Under the pieces are notes generated by a model, which was not told where the DNA came from, did no database searches, and saw only the letters and a list, made by a program, of their open reading frames with translations. DNA of 64,000 bases from a marine gamma proteobacterium HTCC2080 (GTDB lineage: Bacteria > Pseudomonadota > Gammaproteobacteria > Pseudomonadales > Halieaceae). The stretch lies in the NCBI GenBank assembly GCA_000169115.1, contig AAVV01000010.1, positions 62,001-126,000 on the forward strand. The letters run 5' to 3'. Position 1 is the stretch's first letter. Each line of letters begins with the position of its first letter. Of this stretch, positions 1 through 9,409 are shown one piece after another. The translations under genes and the position numbers were made by a program.

Positions 1-823
1 CGACAAAGCCTGCGAGCAGCGCCACAAAGGTATCAGCAAGGACAACAATAATAGCCGCACGAGTAATCGAAAAACCTTTGGGCAAGTAGGCGCCATAAGT
101 CATCATGCCGCCCATAGCGACCCCGAGTGAAAAGAAAGCCTGACCTATCGCTGCCAATAATGTATCAGGCCCAACCTTGCTGAAGTCAGGTGTGAACAGC
201 CACTCCAACGTTTCCACAAAGCCACCCGCAAAGATGTTGTAAATGCTCAACCCAATAAGCAGCGCAAACATAAGAGGCATCATGACCGTCACCGCACGCT
301 CAATACCCCCTTTCACCCCGGAGAAGATAATCGTGCCCACAATAAGATTCCCTAACAGGGTCCAGAACAGCATGCCACCACTGTTCGCAAGCAGGACGTC
401 AAAAGCCTCAGATGAGCTTTCAGCATCGATACCAACAAAGCCGGTCATAGCGGCCTTCGAAAGATAAGACAAAACCCAACCGACCACGACTGCATAGGTA
501 ACCGCAATCGCAAATGCGGTGAGAACGCCCATTCCCCCTACCAAGCCCCAGTACCTAGAGCGACCCGACTCCTCTGCAACCCGCGTCATAGACTCAGGAG
601 GACTACTCTGCCCACGACGGCCAATAACAAGCTCGGCGACAAGACAGGGAACGCCAATACAAAAAGCACAAAATAAGTAAATTAAAACGAAGGCGGAGCC
701 ACCATTTTCACCTGTGACGTAGGGAAATCTCCATATATTTCCCAGACCCACCGCAAAGCCAACGGAGGCCATGATGAAGGCGAAACGACTCGACCAATGT
801 GCGTTACCGGCAGCAGCTGTCAT
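1..823 (-). CDS. Sodium-dependent transporter, NSS/SNF family (partial, C-terminus outside window)
   Basis: This is the N-terminal 274 residues of a Na+-coupled secondary transporter in the inner membrane. The reading frame runs off the left edge of the window. The first membrane segment carries GLGNIWRFPY, the signature of the neurotransmitter:sodium symporter family (LeuT type), where the unwound helix 1 binds substrate and Na+. Several further hydrophobic segments follow. The start is the ATG at 823, preceded by a purine-rich GAAGGGGATG stretch. Bacterial members of this family move amino acids or related solutes, but the substrate cannot be read from the sequence. The gene follows the gsp operon on the same strand after a 225-bp gap, so it is probably transcribed separately. 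Confidence 0.9.
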   Translation of the reverse strand, partial: MTAAAGNAHWSSRFAFIMASVGFAVGLGNIWRFPYVTGENGGSAFVLIYLFCAFCIGVPCLVAELVIGRRGQSSPPESMTRVAEESGRSRYWGLVGGMGVLTAFAIAVTYAVVVGWVLSYLSKAAMTGFVGIDAESSSEAFDVLLANSGGMLFWTLLGNLIVGTIIFSGVKGGIERAVTVMMPLMFALLIGLSIYNIFAGGFVETLEWLFTPDFSKVGPDTLLAAIGQAFFSLGVAMGGMMTYGAYLPKGFSITRAAIIVVLADTFVALLAGFV

Positions 824-1048
824 AGCTAGACATCCCCTTCTCTAAAGTTGTGCGCCCGTTTTACGCCGAGCCGTTTTTCCTGAAAATCAACGCACTGACC
901 TAGCAATGCCAGCATGAATACTCATACCGCCAACCTGTCAGACTGTGCACATTACATAGCGACCGACCTGGCATCACTACTGATCAGTGGCCTAGCTAGC
1001 AAACGCGCTGAATCCTTGGTCCCGCTAAGAGCCTAGTAGCGTTATTGT

Positions 1049-1792
1049 TTAAAAGCTGCCCTTAATAACCATATCAAATCCAGTAGGCTTTGGGGCTGCC
1101 AATAGCTGAAGCGCGCCAGCTAATTCTGGGTCTGTCGTTGCAGGACCCGACAGGTCAAGATCAATTTCGTAGTCGCTTTCAGCGACTACAACATCCCCCG
1201 CCACCACCAGCGTACCCGATAGGGTCGTGACTTGCCCCTGCACCCTATTGTTATCGCTCGATAAGCTCAATTGGTAATCGCCCAAGGGCACATCACCGGC
1301 TGCGGCTGCCCAGACAGCATTTTGCCAAAGCAGCTTTCCATCAAGTGCTAGAATTTGATCCGAAGCTATAGCAATTTCAGAAAAATCCGCAATGACGCGG
1401 CCACCAATATAGAGCGGTAAAAACTGACGTATCAGGCCGCTCTCGAAGCGCGCGTGAAAATTTTTAATGGCTACAATGCCCGATAGGTCCCGCGTAAACA
1501 CCCCGGTGAGCTGCTGCCCACTCCACTCAACGCTTAGGGTGACCGTGGGTCGTAAAAGCAAGAGAGACAGCGGCGAAAAATGCCAACTTGCCCTGCCGAG
1601 AACCAAGGCTCCATCGTCTAACTGCAACGCGCTACGGCCTGCTTCACCTGACCAAAATGAACCTGAAACAGCCGTAAGCACCAGTCTCTCTGGAAGTAGT
1701 ATTTCCACCAGCCTTGCCGGCGCCTGCCACACCGAAAAGCAAATCAGCAAGCACACCAGCATTAACCTGAGACGCACAGAAAACAGCTTCAC
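1049..1792 (-). CDS. gspN: Type II secretion system protein N
   Basis: GspN is a bitopic inner-membrane accessory protein of the type II secretion system. It is present in some systems and absent in others, and its exact role is unclear. The 247-residue protein has one N-terminal membrane helix (about residues 7-24) followed by a beta-rich periplasmic domain, as in the family. The call rests on this architecture and on the position as the last gene of a complete gspC-N operon. It overlaps the gspM stop by 4 bp. The downstream gap of about 225 bp has no obvious intrinsic terminator. Confidence 0.85.
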   Translation of the reverse strand: MKLFSVRLRLMLVCLLICFSVWQAPARLVEILLPERLVLTAVSGSFWSGEAGRSALQLDDGALVLGRASWHFSPLSLLLLRPTVTLSVEWSGQQLTGVFTRDLSGIVAIKNFHARFESGLIRQFLPLYIGGRVIADFSEIAIASDQILALDGKLLWQNAVWAAAAGDVPLGDYQLSLSSDNNRVQGQVTTLSGTLVVAGDVVVAESDYEIDLDLSGPATTDPELAGALQLLAAPKPTGFDMVIKGSF

Positions 1793-2265
1793 CCGGGATC
1801 AGCAACACGTATTGTTGCGTTGACACCGCCCGCGCCACTACTGCGTACGATCGCTACGTCGATAACTAAAAGGCCTTCCGTAACTTCTAATCTATACAGC
1901 CACTTAACAAGCGCATCATAGTTAATTGCCTCGAAACGCACTTGCACCTCACCACGGCTGTTCGGTTGAAGGCGCCTAACCACAAGCCCCTCGAGCTTAC
2001 TTATTCGACTGATTGCAGCCGTGAGGCTGCTTCGATCCGAGGACTGCGCCGCAGAGCGCAGAGCTACAAGGCGCGTTGCCTTCGCATCAACGCGAGTCAG
2101 CACCTCAGAAGCCCGTTGATTATTGATTTCCATCTGCTGTCTTGCCGCAGAAGCAGGCAATATTATGACCTGCACTACGACCCACACACCCACAGCGAGG
2201 ATCATCGATAATAAATAAAGTTGCTCGCGCCGAGGGCGCGCGTTGAACCAGTCCCCCAACATCAC
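1789..2265 (-). CDS. gspM: Type II secretion system protein M
   Basis: GspM is an inner-membrane component of the assembly platform that pairs with GspL and helps connect the ATPase GspE to the pseudopilus. The 158-residue protein has a short cytoplasmic N-terminus (with an RPRREQ-type basic stretch), one membrane helix at about residues 17-38, a short coiled-coil-like stretch, and a C-terminal ferredoxin-like periplasmic domain. Length and layout fit the family. It overlaps gspL by 4 bp and gspN by 4 bp, consistent with translational coupling. Confidence 0.88.
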   Translation of the reverse strand: MMLGDWFNARPRREQLYLLSMILAVGVWVVVQVIILPASAARQQMEINNQRASEVLTRVDAKATRLVALRSAAQSSDRSSLTAAISRISKLEGLVVRRLQPNSRGEVQVRFEAINYDALVKWLYRLEVTEGLLVIDVAIVRSSGAGGVNATIRVADPG

Positions 2266-3422
2266 AAGGTCACCTTCAGACGCGCTCTGACCTGAGTATC
2301 TCGTTGTGAGGATGTCTCCAAAGTTGCGTTCAAGCCGGAAGTGGTGAATCGCTCTCGAAGTGCTTCGATCTCATCATAGTTCGGGGCAAGCAAGTCCAAT
2401 CTGACCTCGCCGGCGCTATCACTGTAGTTAATGCTGCTCAGCGTAAGTTCACTGCTTACGGCAATTACTCGACCAACTCGATCGAGAATTTCGGTGAAGA
2501 TCAGACCTTTGACCCCCACGGCATATTCAGCAATCTGACGATCTAATTGCTTTTCAGCATCAACCAGAGAGCCCCTAGGATTTGCTTGTCGATAACTCTC
2601 TTCGATGGCTGCACGCAGTGCAATATTGTCGTCCTTCAACCGCCAGTATTGAGCCAAATCACTGGCAACCTGCAAAACAGCCCCGATAATCAGTGCAATC
2701 GCCAATGGTTTCCAGCTTTGCCACCAGCGCTTAAAGGGCAAACTGGGCGCAAAGGCGCCCTGGCGCATGTCGATAAACTTCTGCCCACGATCGACCAGCA
2801 TCAAAGCGGTACCAAAATGACCCTGACGCCATTGCGCAAGCTCCCGCAAAACGTCTGGTAACAGCGCCAAATTCTGGACCTGGTCCCTGCCATACACGAT
2901 CACTGCGTCAGCTGCTGTGGGCAAGGCATTCAGCAAGGGTGCCAGTAAATCATGCTCTACCCGAGCTCCCTGATGCTGACCCCACCGAAGAAGGACAGAG
3001 CGCGTCTCTACCACCAAACAGACCTCACCCGGCTGCCACGGCAAAAATAGCGCCTCATGGACAAATGCCCCCTCAAAGTCATCACCTAACGACTCCAGCC
3101 AAGAACCCATATCAGCCTGAGACGCCAATGCCACCAAATAACGATCTCCATCAATGGGGGTAAAGGCGAAATGCATCAACTCAATCGGATCAATTACCTC
3201 ATCTTCCAAAATGAAAGGGAGCGCCTGCTTCAGATGCCGATGTTCATCCGAACGGACTGATATTTCCGTTAATCTGGCCCGATCTGCAGGCACAGCGAAG
3301 GCACAATCTGCCGCTATATTTTCTGCGCTAGTATCTAAACTCACAGCCTCTTGGCCAGCACGCCATAGCCGCAAGCCTTGTGCATCGAGTCTAAGGACAC
3401 CTAGATTTTCAGACGCCGTCAT
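2262..3422 (-). CDS. gspL: Type II secretion system protein L
   Basis: GspL recruits the ATPase GspE to the inner membrane and pairs with GspM. The 386-residue protein has a large cytoplasmic actin-like domain (about 1-230), one membrane helix around residues 236-255 (PLAIALIIGAVLQVASDL), and a small periplasmic ferredoxin-like domain. This is the normal GspL layout and length. A 77-bp gap separates it from gspK upstream, the largest gap inside the operon, so a minor internal promoter is possible but none is obvious. The start is ATG at 3422. Confidence 0.9.
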   Translation of the reverse strand: MTASENLGVLRLDAQGLRLWRAGQEAVSLDTSAENIAADCAFAVPADRARLTEISVRSDEHRHLKQALPFILEDEVIDPIELMHFAFTPIDGDRYLVALASQADMGSWLESLGDDFEGAFVHEALFLPWQPGEVCLVVETRSVLLRWGQHQGARVEHDLLAPLLNALPTAADAVIVYGRDQVQNLALLPDVLRELAQWRQGHFGTALMLVDRGQKFIDMRQGAFAPSLPFKRWWQSWKPLAIALIIGAVLQVASDLAQYWRLKDDNIALRAAIEESYRQANPRGSLVDAEKQLDRQIAEYAVGVKGLIFTEILDRVGRVIAVSSELTLSSINYSDSAGEVRLDLLAPNYDEIEALRERFTTSGLNATLETSSQRDTQVRARLKVTL

Positions 3423-3499
3423 TCTGGTCGAGCCCTTTCACAATCGACGTGGATTTATCGTAACGTTCACGGGAAATAGCCTTTGAGACTTTGAGTTAA

Positions 3500-4579
3500 T
3501 CAAAGCTCCCCCTGACTTCGGTAGCGCGTTAACACTGACCCGCGACTCCGTTCCAAAACACTGTACAAGTGTAGCTCTCTCTCGGCAATCTCTACTGAGG
3601 CAGACAGCAAGAACCAATCACTGCGCTCACCGAGTAACGCTGTGAAATCGCCGACTTCTGCCCCTGAAAAAAGCGCATCTTCCAGAAATGTTTCTATGGA
3701 GAAAATGACGCCTGCAGCCCTAGCTTCCACAAGACGCAGCCCCTCTTCCTTGGACAAAGGCTCAAGCAGATCGTTAAGTGGCAAGCTACGTAAAACCGTG
3801 GCCGATGCGGTCAAAATATTGAGAACACCCCCGGTTTTCGGCCACACCGTTACAAAGGGCGCTAATGCTCTGTAAATTTCGGGAGTAACACCTGCAACAC
3901 TTCGAAGCTCACTGACACTTGCGAGGGGTCGCCCAGAGGTTCGATAGGGAGGAGTGAGGCGTTCATAAGCACCATCTTCAGCGCCATTGACTGAGCGCCG
4001 CGTGTCACTGTCGCTGAAATCTACGACTGACTGCATAATACCAATCGCTTGCTGACGATCGACCTGCACATTCTCAAGAGCCCCTAAAAGACGTATAAAT
4101 TGCCGTTGAGCCGCGCTGAACTTCGTTTCCCCCAAAGGATCCTTAGAGCCACCGTCCCCAAGAGCCTCATTTTCTGTAGGTGATGGATCACTCGCAGCCC
4201 CGTCATTCGCAGCAGATCCGACCAACCCGTTTAAATTAAATCGCCCCTGTAAATCCTCCAAACTACCGAGTAACCAACCACCTTCAGTCAATGGGAAGGG
4301 CTTCGCTTCTTCTGCCCATAGTTCCGTCAGATCATCTACCGGCCTATCTTTACCCGCATCTGATCCTGCATCTAATTGAAGTGCTACCACCCCTAACGAT
4401 TCAGCACCGCGAAGATAGGCCCAACCTTGCTCTGCAACAAAACTATTCGTTCCACGTTGTAGGTGCAGGGCAAACTCTCGCTGTAGACCGACAATGAGTG
4501 CCGAGGCGAGGGCAAACACCAACAGCGCAACAATAAGCGCAGCCCCGCCCTGCTGCTTTTTAAAGTGGAGGCAATACAT
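3500..4579 (-). CDS. gspK: Type II secretion minor pseudopilin K
   Basis: GspK is the large minor pseudopilin that forms the tip of the pseudopilus with GspI and GspJ. The leader is short and ends in Gly-Gly before AALIVALL. Position +5 is Val rather than Glu, which is the usual exception in GspK and fits its place at the tip. A large periplasmic domain with the helix-hairpin-helix-like insert typical of GspK follows, including VDFSDSDTRRSVNGAE, a region probably involved in Ca2+ binding. At 359 residues it has normal length. It overlaps gspJ by 20 bp. PilD, encoded elsewhere in the window, is the likely processing enzyme. Confidence 0.92.
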   Translation of the reverse strand: MYCLHFKKQQGGAALIVALLVFALASALIVGLQREFALHLQRGTNSFVAEQGWAYLRGAESLGVVALQLDAGSDAGKDRPVDDLTELWAEEAKPFPLTEGGWLLGSLEDLQGRFNLNGLVGSAANDGAASDPSPTENEALGDGGSKDPLGETKFSAAQRQFIRLLGALENVQVDRQQAIGIMQSVVDFSDSDTRRSVNGAEDGAYERLTPPYRTSGRPLASVSELRSVAGVTPEIYRALAPFVTVWPKTGGVLNILTASATVLRSLPLNDLLEPLSKEEGLRLVEARAAGVIFSIETFLEDALFSGAEVGDFTALLGERSDWFLLSASVEIAERELHLYSVLERSRGSVLTRYRSQGEL

Positions 4580-5207
4580 AAAGACGCTCTATTTCACCCC
4601 AATCGCTTATTTCCAATCGAATAATCAAGGCCGCAGGCAGTTTAATCGTGGCATTTGGTTGAGAAACATCGGCAAGCCAATTTTCTAGCCACAGGCGTCG
4701 ATCTAAATCTATGCCCCTGTTGATGCGCAAAGCACTGATTTCATCGAGAAACAGCAGATCAAAACTCTCTACACCTTCTAGCAATGTCACTTCTCTGGGC
4801 TCTGAAGAGCCCGATCGATCGAGTACTGACCAACTTGCCCGAATCAACCGATCCTCCTCCAGATAATAGGCGACACGCTGTAAAGTCGAACGCGGTAAAT
4901 CAACAGAGTTGTGCCAGCCCGCACGGGTCAGCGCCAACATCTGCCTAGCCAACGGGCCTCCCTCTAAGCCAGACTCCATGCCGCCAAACTCATCCAAGAT
5001 CGGACGGTCGACGACCTGGCGGATATCTCTGGAGAAAATTTGAAAGGCACGATTCATTGTGTTTATTTTTTCAGCTTCAGCACGAACCGAATCGACGCCA
5101 ACAATGACTGTAGACAAACTCACATACGCTAGAACTGCGATAACCGCGGTAATCGCCATTGCAACCAGCACTTCAATCAGCGTGAATCCGCCTCCAAACT
5201 TTCTCAC
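4560..5207 (-). CDS. gspJ: Type II secretion minor pseudopilin J
   Basis: GspJ is a minor pseudopilin of the tip complex with GspI and GspK. The N-terminus MRKFGG followed by G-FTLIEVLVAMAI is a prepilin cleavage site with Glu at +5. A hydrophobic helix and a beta-rich globular domain follow. At 215 residues it is of family length. The start is a GTG that overlaps the gspI stop in a GTGA arrangement, giving translational coupling. Its 3' end overlaps gspK by 20 bp. Confidence 0.92.
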   Translation of the reverse strand: MRKFGGGFTLIEVLVAMAITAVIAVLAYVSLSTVIVGVDSVRAEAEKINTMNRAFQIFSRDIRQVVDRPILDEFGGMESGLEGGPLARQMLALTRAGWHNSVDLPRSTLQRVAYYLEEDRLIRASWSVLDRSGSSEPREVTLLEGVESFDLLFLDEISALRINRGIDLDRRLWLENWLADVSQPNATIKLPAALIIRLEISDWGEIERLYVLPPL

Positions 5208-5605
5208 GGGCGAACACCCGGCGTTACGAATGCGGTCAAAGTATGCAGCGGCTGTGTTCTCTCCACTTCGAGAGACACCTTAACGTCGACACGAATAAAG
5301 CCCGGAATTTCGGTCGCCTGCTGCTCAATCCACCAGTACCAATCCCGCTCGGCTAAGCGTGTCTCGCCTAGCAACTCACCCTTAGGAACAGCGCCTTGCT
5401 TGGCCACCACTAGTCGCAGCTCACTCATTCGATCGGTGGCAATCCAACTCGCAATACTTCGATCCCGCAGATACTCTGTGCCATCGAGTTGTTGAAATAG
5501 TGCAAACAACAGCGCGGGAACTGCAGTGGCGACTATTGCTAAGGCCACCATGACCTCGACTAAGGTGAACCCGCTACTTTCAGCTGATTTACCGTTGATC
5601 AGCAT
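5204..5605 (-). CDS. gspI: Type II secretion minor pseudopilin I
   Basis: GspI is the minor pseudopilin thought to nucleate the tip complex with J and K. The leader ends in SSG before FTLVEVMVALAIV, a canonical prepilin peptidase site with Glu at +5. It is 133 residues long, as expected. The start overlaps the gspH 3' end by 17 bp and the stop overlaps the gspJ start by 4 bp. The order H-I-J-K is the standard minor pseudopilin order. Confidence 0.92.
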   Translation of the reverse strand: MLINGKSAESSGFTLVEVMVALAIVATAVPALLFALFQQLDGTEYLRDRSIASWIATDRMSELRLVVAKQGAVPKGELLGETRLAERDWYWWIEQQATEIPGFIRVDVKVSLEVERTQPLHTLTAFVTPGVRP

Positions 5606-6185
5606 CTAGCCTCTCGTCCGATGTTTGTAAATTAAAATCACCAAAGAAATTCCAATGAACACTAAAAAGTAGCTCGCCCGTATCCCGGGTCATCCACTCG
5701 AGCTGTCCTTCAGTGACCTCACCACTCGCAAAAAATATCACCTGCGGAGCAGGTCGTAATTCGGGATCGCGCTCACCAATCTCGACATTTGGAGACTCTG
5801 ACAAAGTCAACAATAGCTCAGCATTTTCATCAAAAACAAAGGGGGCCAAAAGTTCACGGCTGCCTCTGGGCTCGGCCCAACCCTGATCGTAGCGGCGTAG
5901 CCAGTAGCCCGTTGTTTTATCCGCCCCTTGAACAGACTTTTCCTCAAGATATAAACCATGATCTACCCCTGACATCTCCGCCTCTGCTTGAACATAATTC
6001 ATGAGTGCAGCCAGATGTTTGACATCCTCCTTCAGCGCTACGGTTCCGTCACCGCGGCCGACATTAAGGCTCACTACAGACGTCAATAAAACAATGACTA
6101 ATACAGCAATTAGCAGCTCAATTAAGCTGAATCCTTCTACAGCGAGGGGGTTACGGCCATGGAGAATCGACGGAGATATTTTCAA
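5589..6185 (-). CDS. gspH: Type II secretion minor pseudopilin H
   Basis: GspH is a minor pseudopilin that links the tip complex to the GspG fibre. The mature N-terminus FSLIELLIAVLVIV is a prepilin N-helix with Glu at +5, preceded by Gly. I place the start at the TTG at 6185, one base after the gspG stop and with a GGAG about 10 bases upstream. This gives an 18-residue leader (MKISPSILHGRNPLAVEG) and a 198-residue protein. An ATG further upstream at 6284 would overlap gspG by 98 bp and give a 51-residue leader, which is unlikely for this family. Confidence 0.88.
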   Translation of the reverse strand: MKISPSILHGRNPLAVEGFSLIELLIAVLVIVLLTSVVSLNVGRGDGTVALKEDVKHLAALMNYVQAEAEMSGVDHGLYLEEKSVQGADKTTGYWLRRYDQGWAEPRGSRELLAPFVFDENAELLLTLSESPNVEIGERDPELRPAPQVIFFASGEVTEGQLEWMTRDTGELLFSVHWNFFGDFNLQTSDERLDADQR

Positions 6186-6186
6186 T

Positions 6187-6618
6187 CTAGCGCTGCTCCG
6201 AGCTCCAGTTACCCAAATCGGCACTCTGGGCCTCTCCTCCGGGCAAGCCATCGGCGCCGTAGCTAAAAATATCAACCTCGCCATTTTCCCCAGGGAAAAG
6301 ATAGAGGTAGTTGCGGCCCCAGGGATCTACAGGAACCTCCTGTAAATACCCGCCTGCTTTGAAATTGCGAGGCTCAGGCGTCAAGGTAGAGGGCTCTACT
6401 AGGGCTATCAGACCCTGCTCAGTCGTGGGGTAGACGTAATTATCCAAGCGATAGATTTTTAAAGCTGTCTCTATCGCTTTAAAGTCGGCCTGAACTTTTT
6501 GAATACGAGCGTCATCTGCACTGTTGAGTACTGTCGGTGCGACAACACTAATAAGCAATCCCATAATCACCAGCACCACCAAAATCTCTATCAGGGAAAA
6601 CCCGTCCTGATGTTTCAT
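6187..6618 (-). CDS. gspG: Type II secretion major pseudopilin G
   Basis: GspG is the main subunit of the periplasmic pseudopilus that pushes folded substrates through the GspD secretin. The leader MKHQDG precedes FSLIEILVVLVIMGLL, with Gly at -1 and Glu at +5. The globular part ends in the calcium-binding loop typical of major pseudopilins (FSYGADGLPGG through DLGNW). The ATG at 6618 is chosen over the TTG three bases upstream because it sits 4 bases after GAGGTGA. The protein is then 143 residues, the usual length. It lies 4 bp after the gspF stop. Confidence 0.95.
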   Translation of the reverse strand: MKHQDGFSLIEILVVLVIMGLLISVVAPTVLNSADDARIQKVQADFKAIETALKIYRLDNYVYPTTEQGLIALVEPSTLTPEPRNFKAGGYLQEVPVDPWGRNYLYLFPGENGEVDIFSYGADGLPGGEAQSADLGNWSSEQR

Positions 6619-6622
6619 CAAA

Positions 6623-7843
6623 TCACCTCACCATTGTGTTCAGATCGAATATCGGCAGCAATATGGCTAGAACAATAAGCAATACTACGCCACCCATCAC
6701 TATCACCATCATTGGTTCAAACAGACCCATAACAGTACCCAAAGTCATCTCCAGCTCGCGCTCTTGATTAGTTGCGGAACGCTCTAACATGACCTCCAAC
6801 TCGCCAGAAACCTCCCCAGAAGCCACCATGTGAACCATCATTGGGGGAAAAAAAACTCCTTGAGATAGCGCTTTGTTTAAGCTTGAGCCTTCTTGTACGT
6901 TATCAGCCACCTTCGCGGCAGCTTTTTGTAGCTCTCGATTGCTCATAACGGAACCGGCGATATGCAAGGCATCCAACAAAGGTACGCCACTCGCCATAAG
7001 AATGCTGAGAGTCGACGAAAAACGAGCTGTATCAATACCGACCAACACAGTGCCAATGCCGGGTATTCGCAGCAAAAACTGATGCCACTGCAGCTGCCGC
7101 CTCGGCTCCAATAACAAGCGCCGAATACCCACGACACTTAATAACAGCCCAGCCAATAAATATACGCCCCAATTTCGCAGAAAGTCGCTAGTGGCAATCA
7201 GACCAACGGTTAATGGTGGAAGCTCTTTCTTCGTATGAGTAAAGATACCGACTAATTCGGGCACTACAAAAACCATTAGTGCCGCGACCACACTCACCGC
7301 CACACCCATCAATACAAAGGGGTAAATTAGAGCTAACTTAAGTTTCTGCGCCGTGAGCTGCCGATTTTCTGTGTACTCCGCAAGCTGCTCCAAAACCGGA
7401 GCCAACTGCCCCGCCTGTTCACCCGCGTGCACCATAGCGCGATACATTTCGCCGAAGGCTTGGGGATACTGGGCCATACCGCTCGCCAAGGTATAACCCT
7501 CAGAAACCCGGGAACGCACTTCCAAGAGGATCGATTTTATACTGGGTTTGCGAGTTTGCTCCGCAGCAGCCTGCAGGCATTCATCCAAGGGCAGCGCTGA
7601 CGCGACCAATGTTGCAAGTTGACGTGTTATGAGCGCCAGTTCGCTTGCGGATAGACCTGACTTAAAAAGACTAAAACGTGAGCGCGGGCCCTTAGCGTCC
7701 TTGACCGCCACGCCTCGAACTTCAACCGGACGCAATTTTTGCGCCCGCAACTGGGCACGCAAATGCCGCTCTGAGTCGGCCTCGAGAACCCCCTTGACCA
7801 AACGGCCTTCAGTATTTAGCGCTTTATAGCGAAAGGCACTCAT
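6623..7843 (-). CDS. gspF: Type II secretion inner-membrane platform protein F
   Basis: GspF is the polytopic platform protein that couples the ATPase GspE to pseudopilus assembly. The 406-residue protein starts FRYKALNTEGRLVKGVLEAD, the conserved GspF/PilC N-terminus. It has two homologous cytoplasmic helical domains separated by membrane helices (about residues 168-195 and 217-240) and a final helix near the C-terminus (MVIVMGGVVLLIVLAILLPIF). It is a paralogue of PilC encoded at 34563 in this window. A 15-bp gap separates it from gspE. Confidence 0.95.
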   Translation of the reverse strand: MSAFRYKALNTEGRLVKGVLEADSERHLRAQLRAQKLRPVEVRGVAVKDAKGPRSRFSLFKSGLSASELALITRQLATLVASALPLDECLQAAAEQTRKPSIKSILLEVRSRVSEGYTLASGMAQYPQAFGEMYRAMVHAGEQAGQLAPVLEQLAEYTENRQLTAQKLKLALIYPFVLMGVAVSVVAALMVFVVPELVGIFTHTKKELPPLTVGLIATSDFLRNWGVYLLAGLLLSVVGIRRLLLEPRRQLQWHQFLLRIPGIGTVLVGIDTARFSSTLSILMASGVPLLDALHIAGSVMSNRELQKAAAKVADNVQEGSSLNKALSQGVFFPPMMVHMVASGEVSGELEVMLERSATNQERELEMTLGTVMGLFEPMMVIVMGGVVLLIVLAILLPIFDLNTMVR

Positions 7844-7858
7844 ATCAGCCGTCCAGTT

Positions 7859-9409
7859 TCACTGAACTGTGGTAACGCGCAGAACTTCCTCGAGGCAGGT
7901 CTCGCCGGCAATGATACGACGACGGCCATCAGCATCAATTCCCTGATAATTCTTTCGCGCCTGCGCCAGCATGGCTTGTTCGCTGGCGCCATCATGAATC
8001 ATCTCTCGCAGCGCCTCATCAATTTCGATCAACTCATAGATCCCGGTGCGCCCGCGATATCCTGTTTCATTACAACTAGGGCAACCCGCCGCGCGATACA
8101 GTATGGGATCGCTGGTATCAAAGAGGTTAAGCAGCTCACACTCGAGGGAGCTCGGCGCATAAGCTTCACGACAGTCCATACACAGCAAACGAATTAGGCG
8201 CTGAGCCATAACGCCCAGCAACGATGAGGACAACAAAAACGGCTCTACACCCATATCCTGAAGGCGTGTTACCGCGCCAATAGCGGTATTGGTGTGCAGC
8301 GTTGATAGTACGAGGTGTCCCGTCAAAGAAGCCTGCACTGCTATTTCAGCCGTCTCGACATCACGAATTTCGCCAACCATCACCACATCGGGGTCTTGAC
8401 GTAAAATTGCCCGCAAGCCCCTGGCGAAGGTCATGTCGACCTTTGTATTGACCTGTGTTTGGCCCACACCAGGCAACATATATTCGATGGGGTCTTCGAT
8501 GGTCAGTATGTTTCTTGAACTTTGGTTTATCGAAGACAAACCCGCGTACAGCGTTGTCGTTTTACCCGAACCTGTCGGCCCTGTGACTAAAATAATGCCA
8601 TGGGGCCGCGACAGACTCTTGCGGTAAGCGTCGTGAACCTGTTCATTCATATTAAGTTGGGTAAGCTCCAGCTGTCCTGCTTGCTTATCAAGCAAACGCA
8701 ACACCACCCGCTCCCCGTGAGCTGATGGCATCGTTGACATGCGAATATCAACTGCATGGCCAGCAATACGGATTGAAATTCTACCGTCTTGTGGAATGCG
8801 TTTTTCGGCGATATCAAGCTTTGCCATGACCTTTAAGCGAGAAACTAGTAACGGCGCCAACATGCGCTTGGGGGATAAAATTTCTTTCAGAACGCCATCG
8901 ATCCGATATCTCACACTCAGCCTGTCCTCAAAGGTCTCAATATGAATATCGGATGCCTGATCCTTCACCGCCTGAGATAACACTGCATTAATTAAGCGAA
9001 TAATTGGGGCATCGTCCTCGGCATCCATAAGATCCCCGAGATCTGGAATTTCATCGACGAGACGAGCTAAATCAACGTCGGCACCAATGTCCTCGGCCAT
9101 CTGCGCTGCTTCGCTTTGTGTCCGTTGATAGGCCAGCGTCAGTTTGCGTTGAAACGTTTCAATATCGATGGCCTTAAGCTTGAACCCAACGCCTAAAAAC
9201 CGACGAACTTCCAACAACACTTCAAGCCTCATGGGTTCGGCGTGCAAAAGAAAGCACGCATCATCAATCCATTCGACAAGGACTTCATTGGCCTTGGCAA
9301 AACTGAAGGGCAAAACGCTTGTGCTCATCGGCTCACCTGCCGAAACATCATCTTCAGCCAATTCGGCGATATTCAAATCACTCATCGGCAGCGCCTGACT
9401 GTCAGTCAC
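7859..9409 (-). CDS. gspE: Type II secretion ATPase E
   Basis: GspE is the cytoplasmic hexameric ATPase that powers pseudopilus assembly. The sequence shows Walker [13 protein letters not shown], an Asp box near [14 protein letters not shown] (Walker B), the His-box region [14 protein letters not shown], and a zinc-binding pair of CxxC motifs (CMDC and CPSC). I chose the GTG at 9409, which overlaps the gspD stop as GTGA and gives 516 residues. An upstream ATG at 9487 would run 81 bp into gspD and adds a sequence that does not look like GspE. PilB at 32808 is its type IV pilus paralogue. Confidence 0.95.
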   Translation of the reverse strand: MTDSQALPMSDLNIAELAEDDVSAGEPMSTSVLPFSFAKANEVLVEWIDDACFLLHAEPMRLEVLLEVRRFLGVGFKLKAIDIETFQRKLTLAYQRTQSEAAQMAEDIGADVDLARLVDEIPDLGDLMDAEDDAPIIRLINAVLSQAVKDQASDIHIETFEDRLSVRYRIDGVLKEILSPKRMLAPLLVSRLKVMAKLDIAEKRIPQDGRISIRIAGHAVDIRMSTMPSAHGERVVLRLLDKQAGQLELTQLNMNEQVHDAYRKSLSRPHGIILVTGPTGSGKTTTLYAGLSSINQSSRNILTIEDPIEYMLPGVGQTQVNTKVDMTFARGLRAILRQDPDVVMVGEIRDVETAEIAVQASLTGHLVLSTLHTNTAIGAVTRLQDMGVEPFLLSSSLLGVMAQRLIRLLCMDCREAYAPSSLECELLNLFDTSDPILYRAAGCPSCNETGYRGRTGIYELIEIDEALREMIHDGASEQAMLAQARKNYQGIDADGRRRIIAGETCLEEVLRVTTVQ

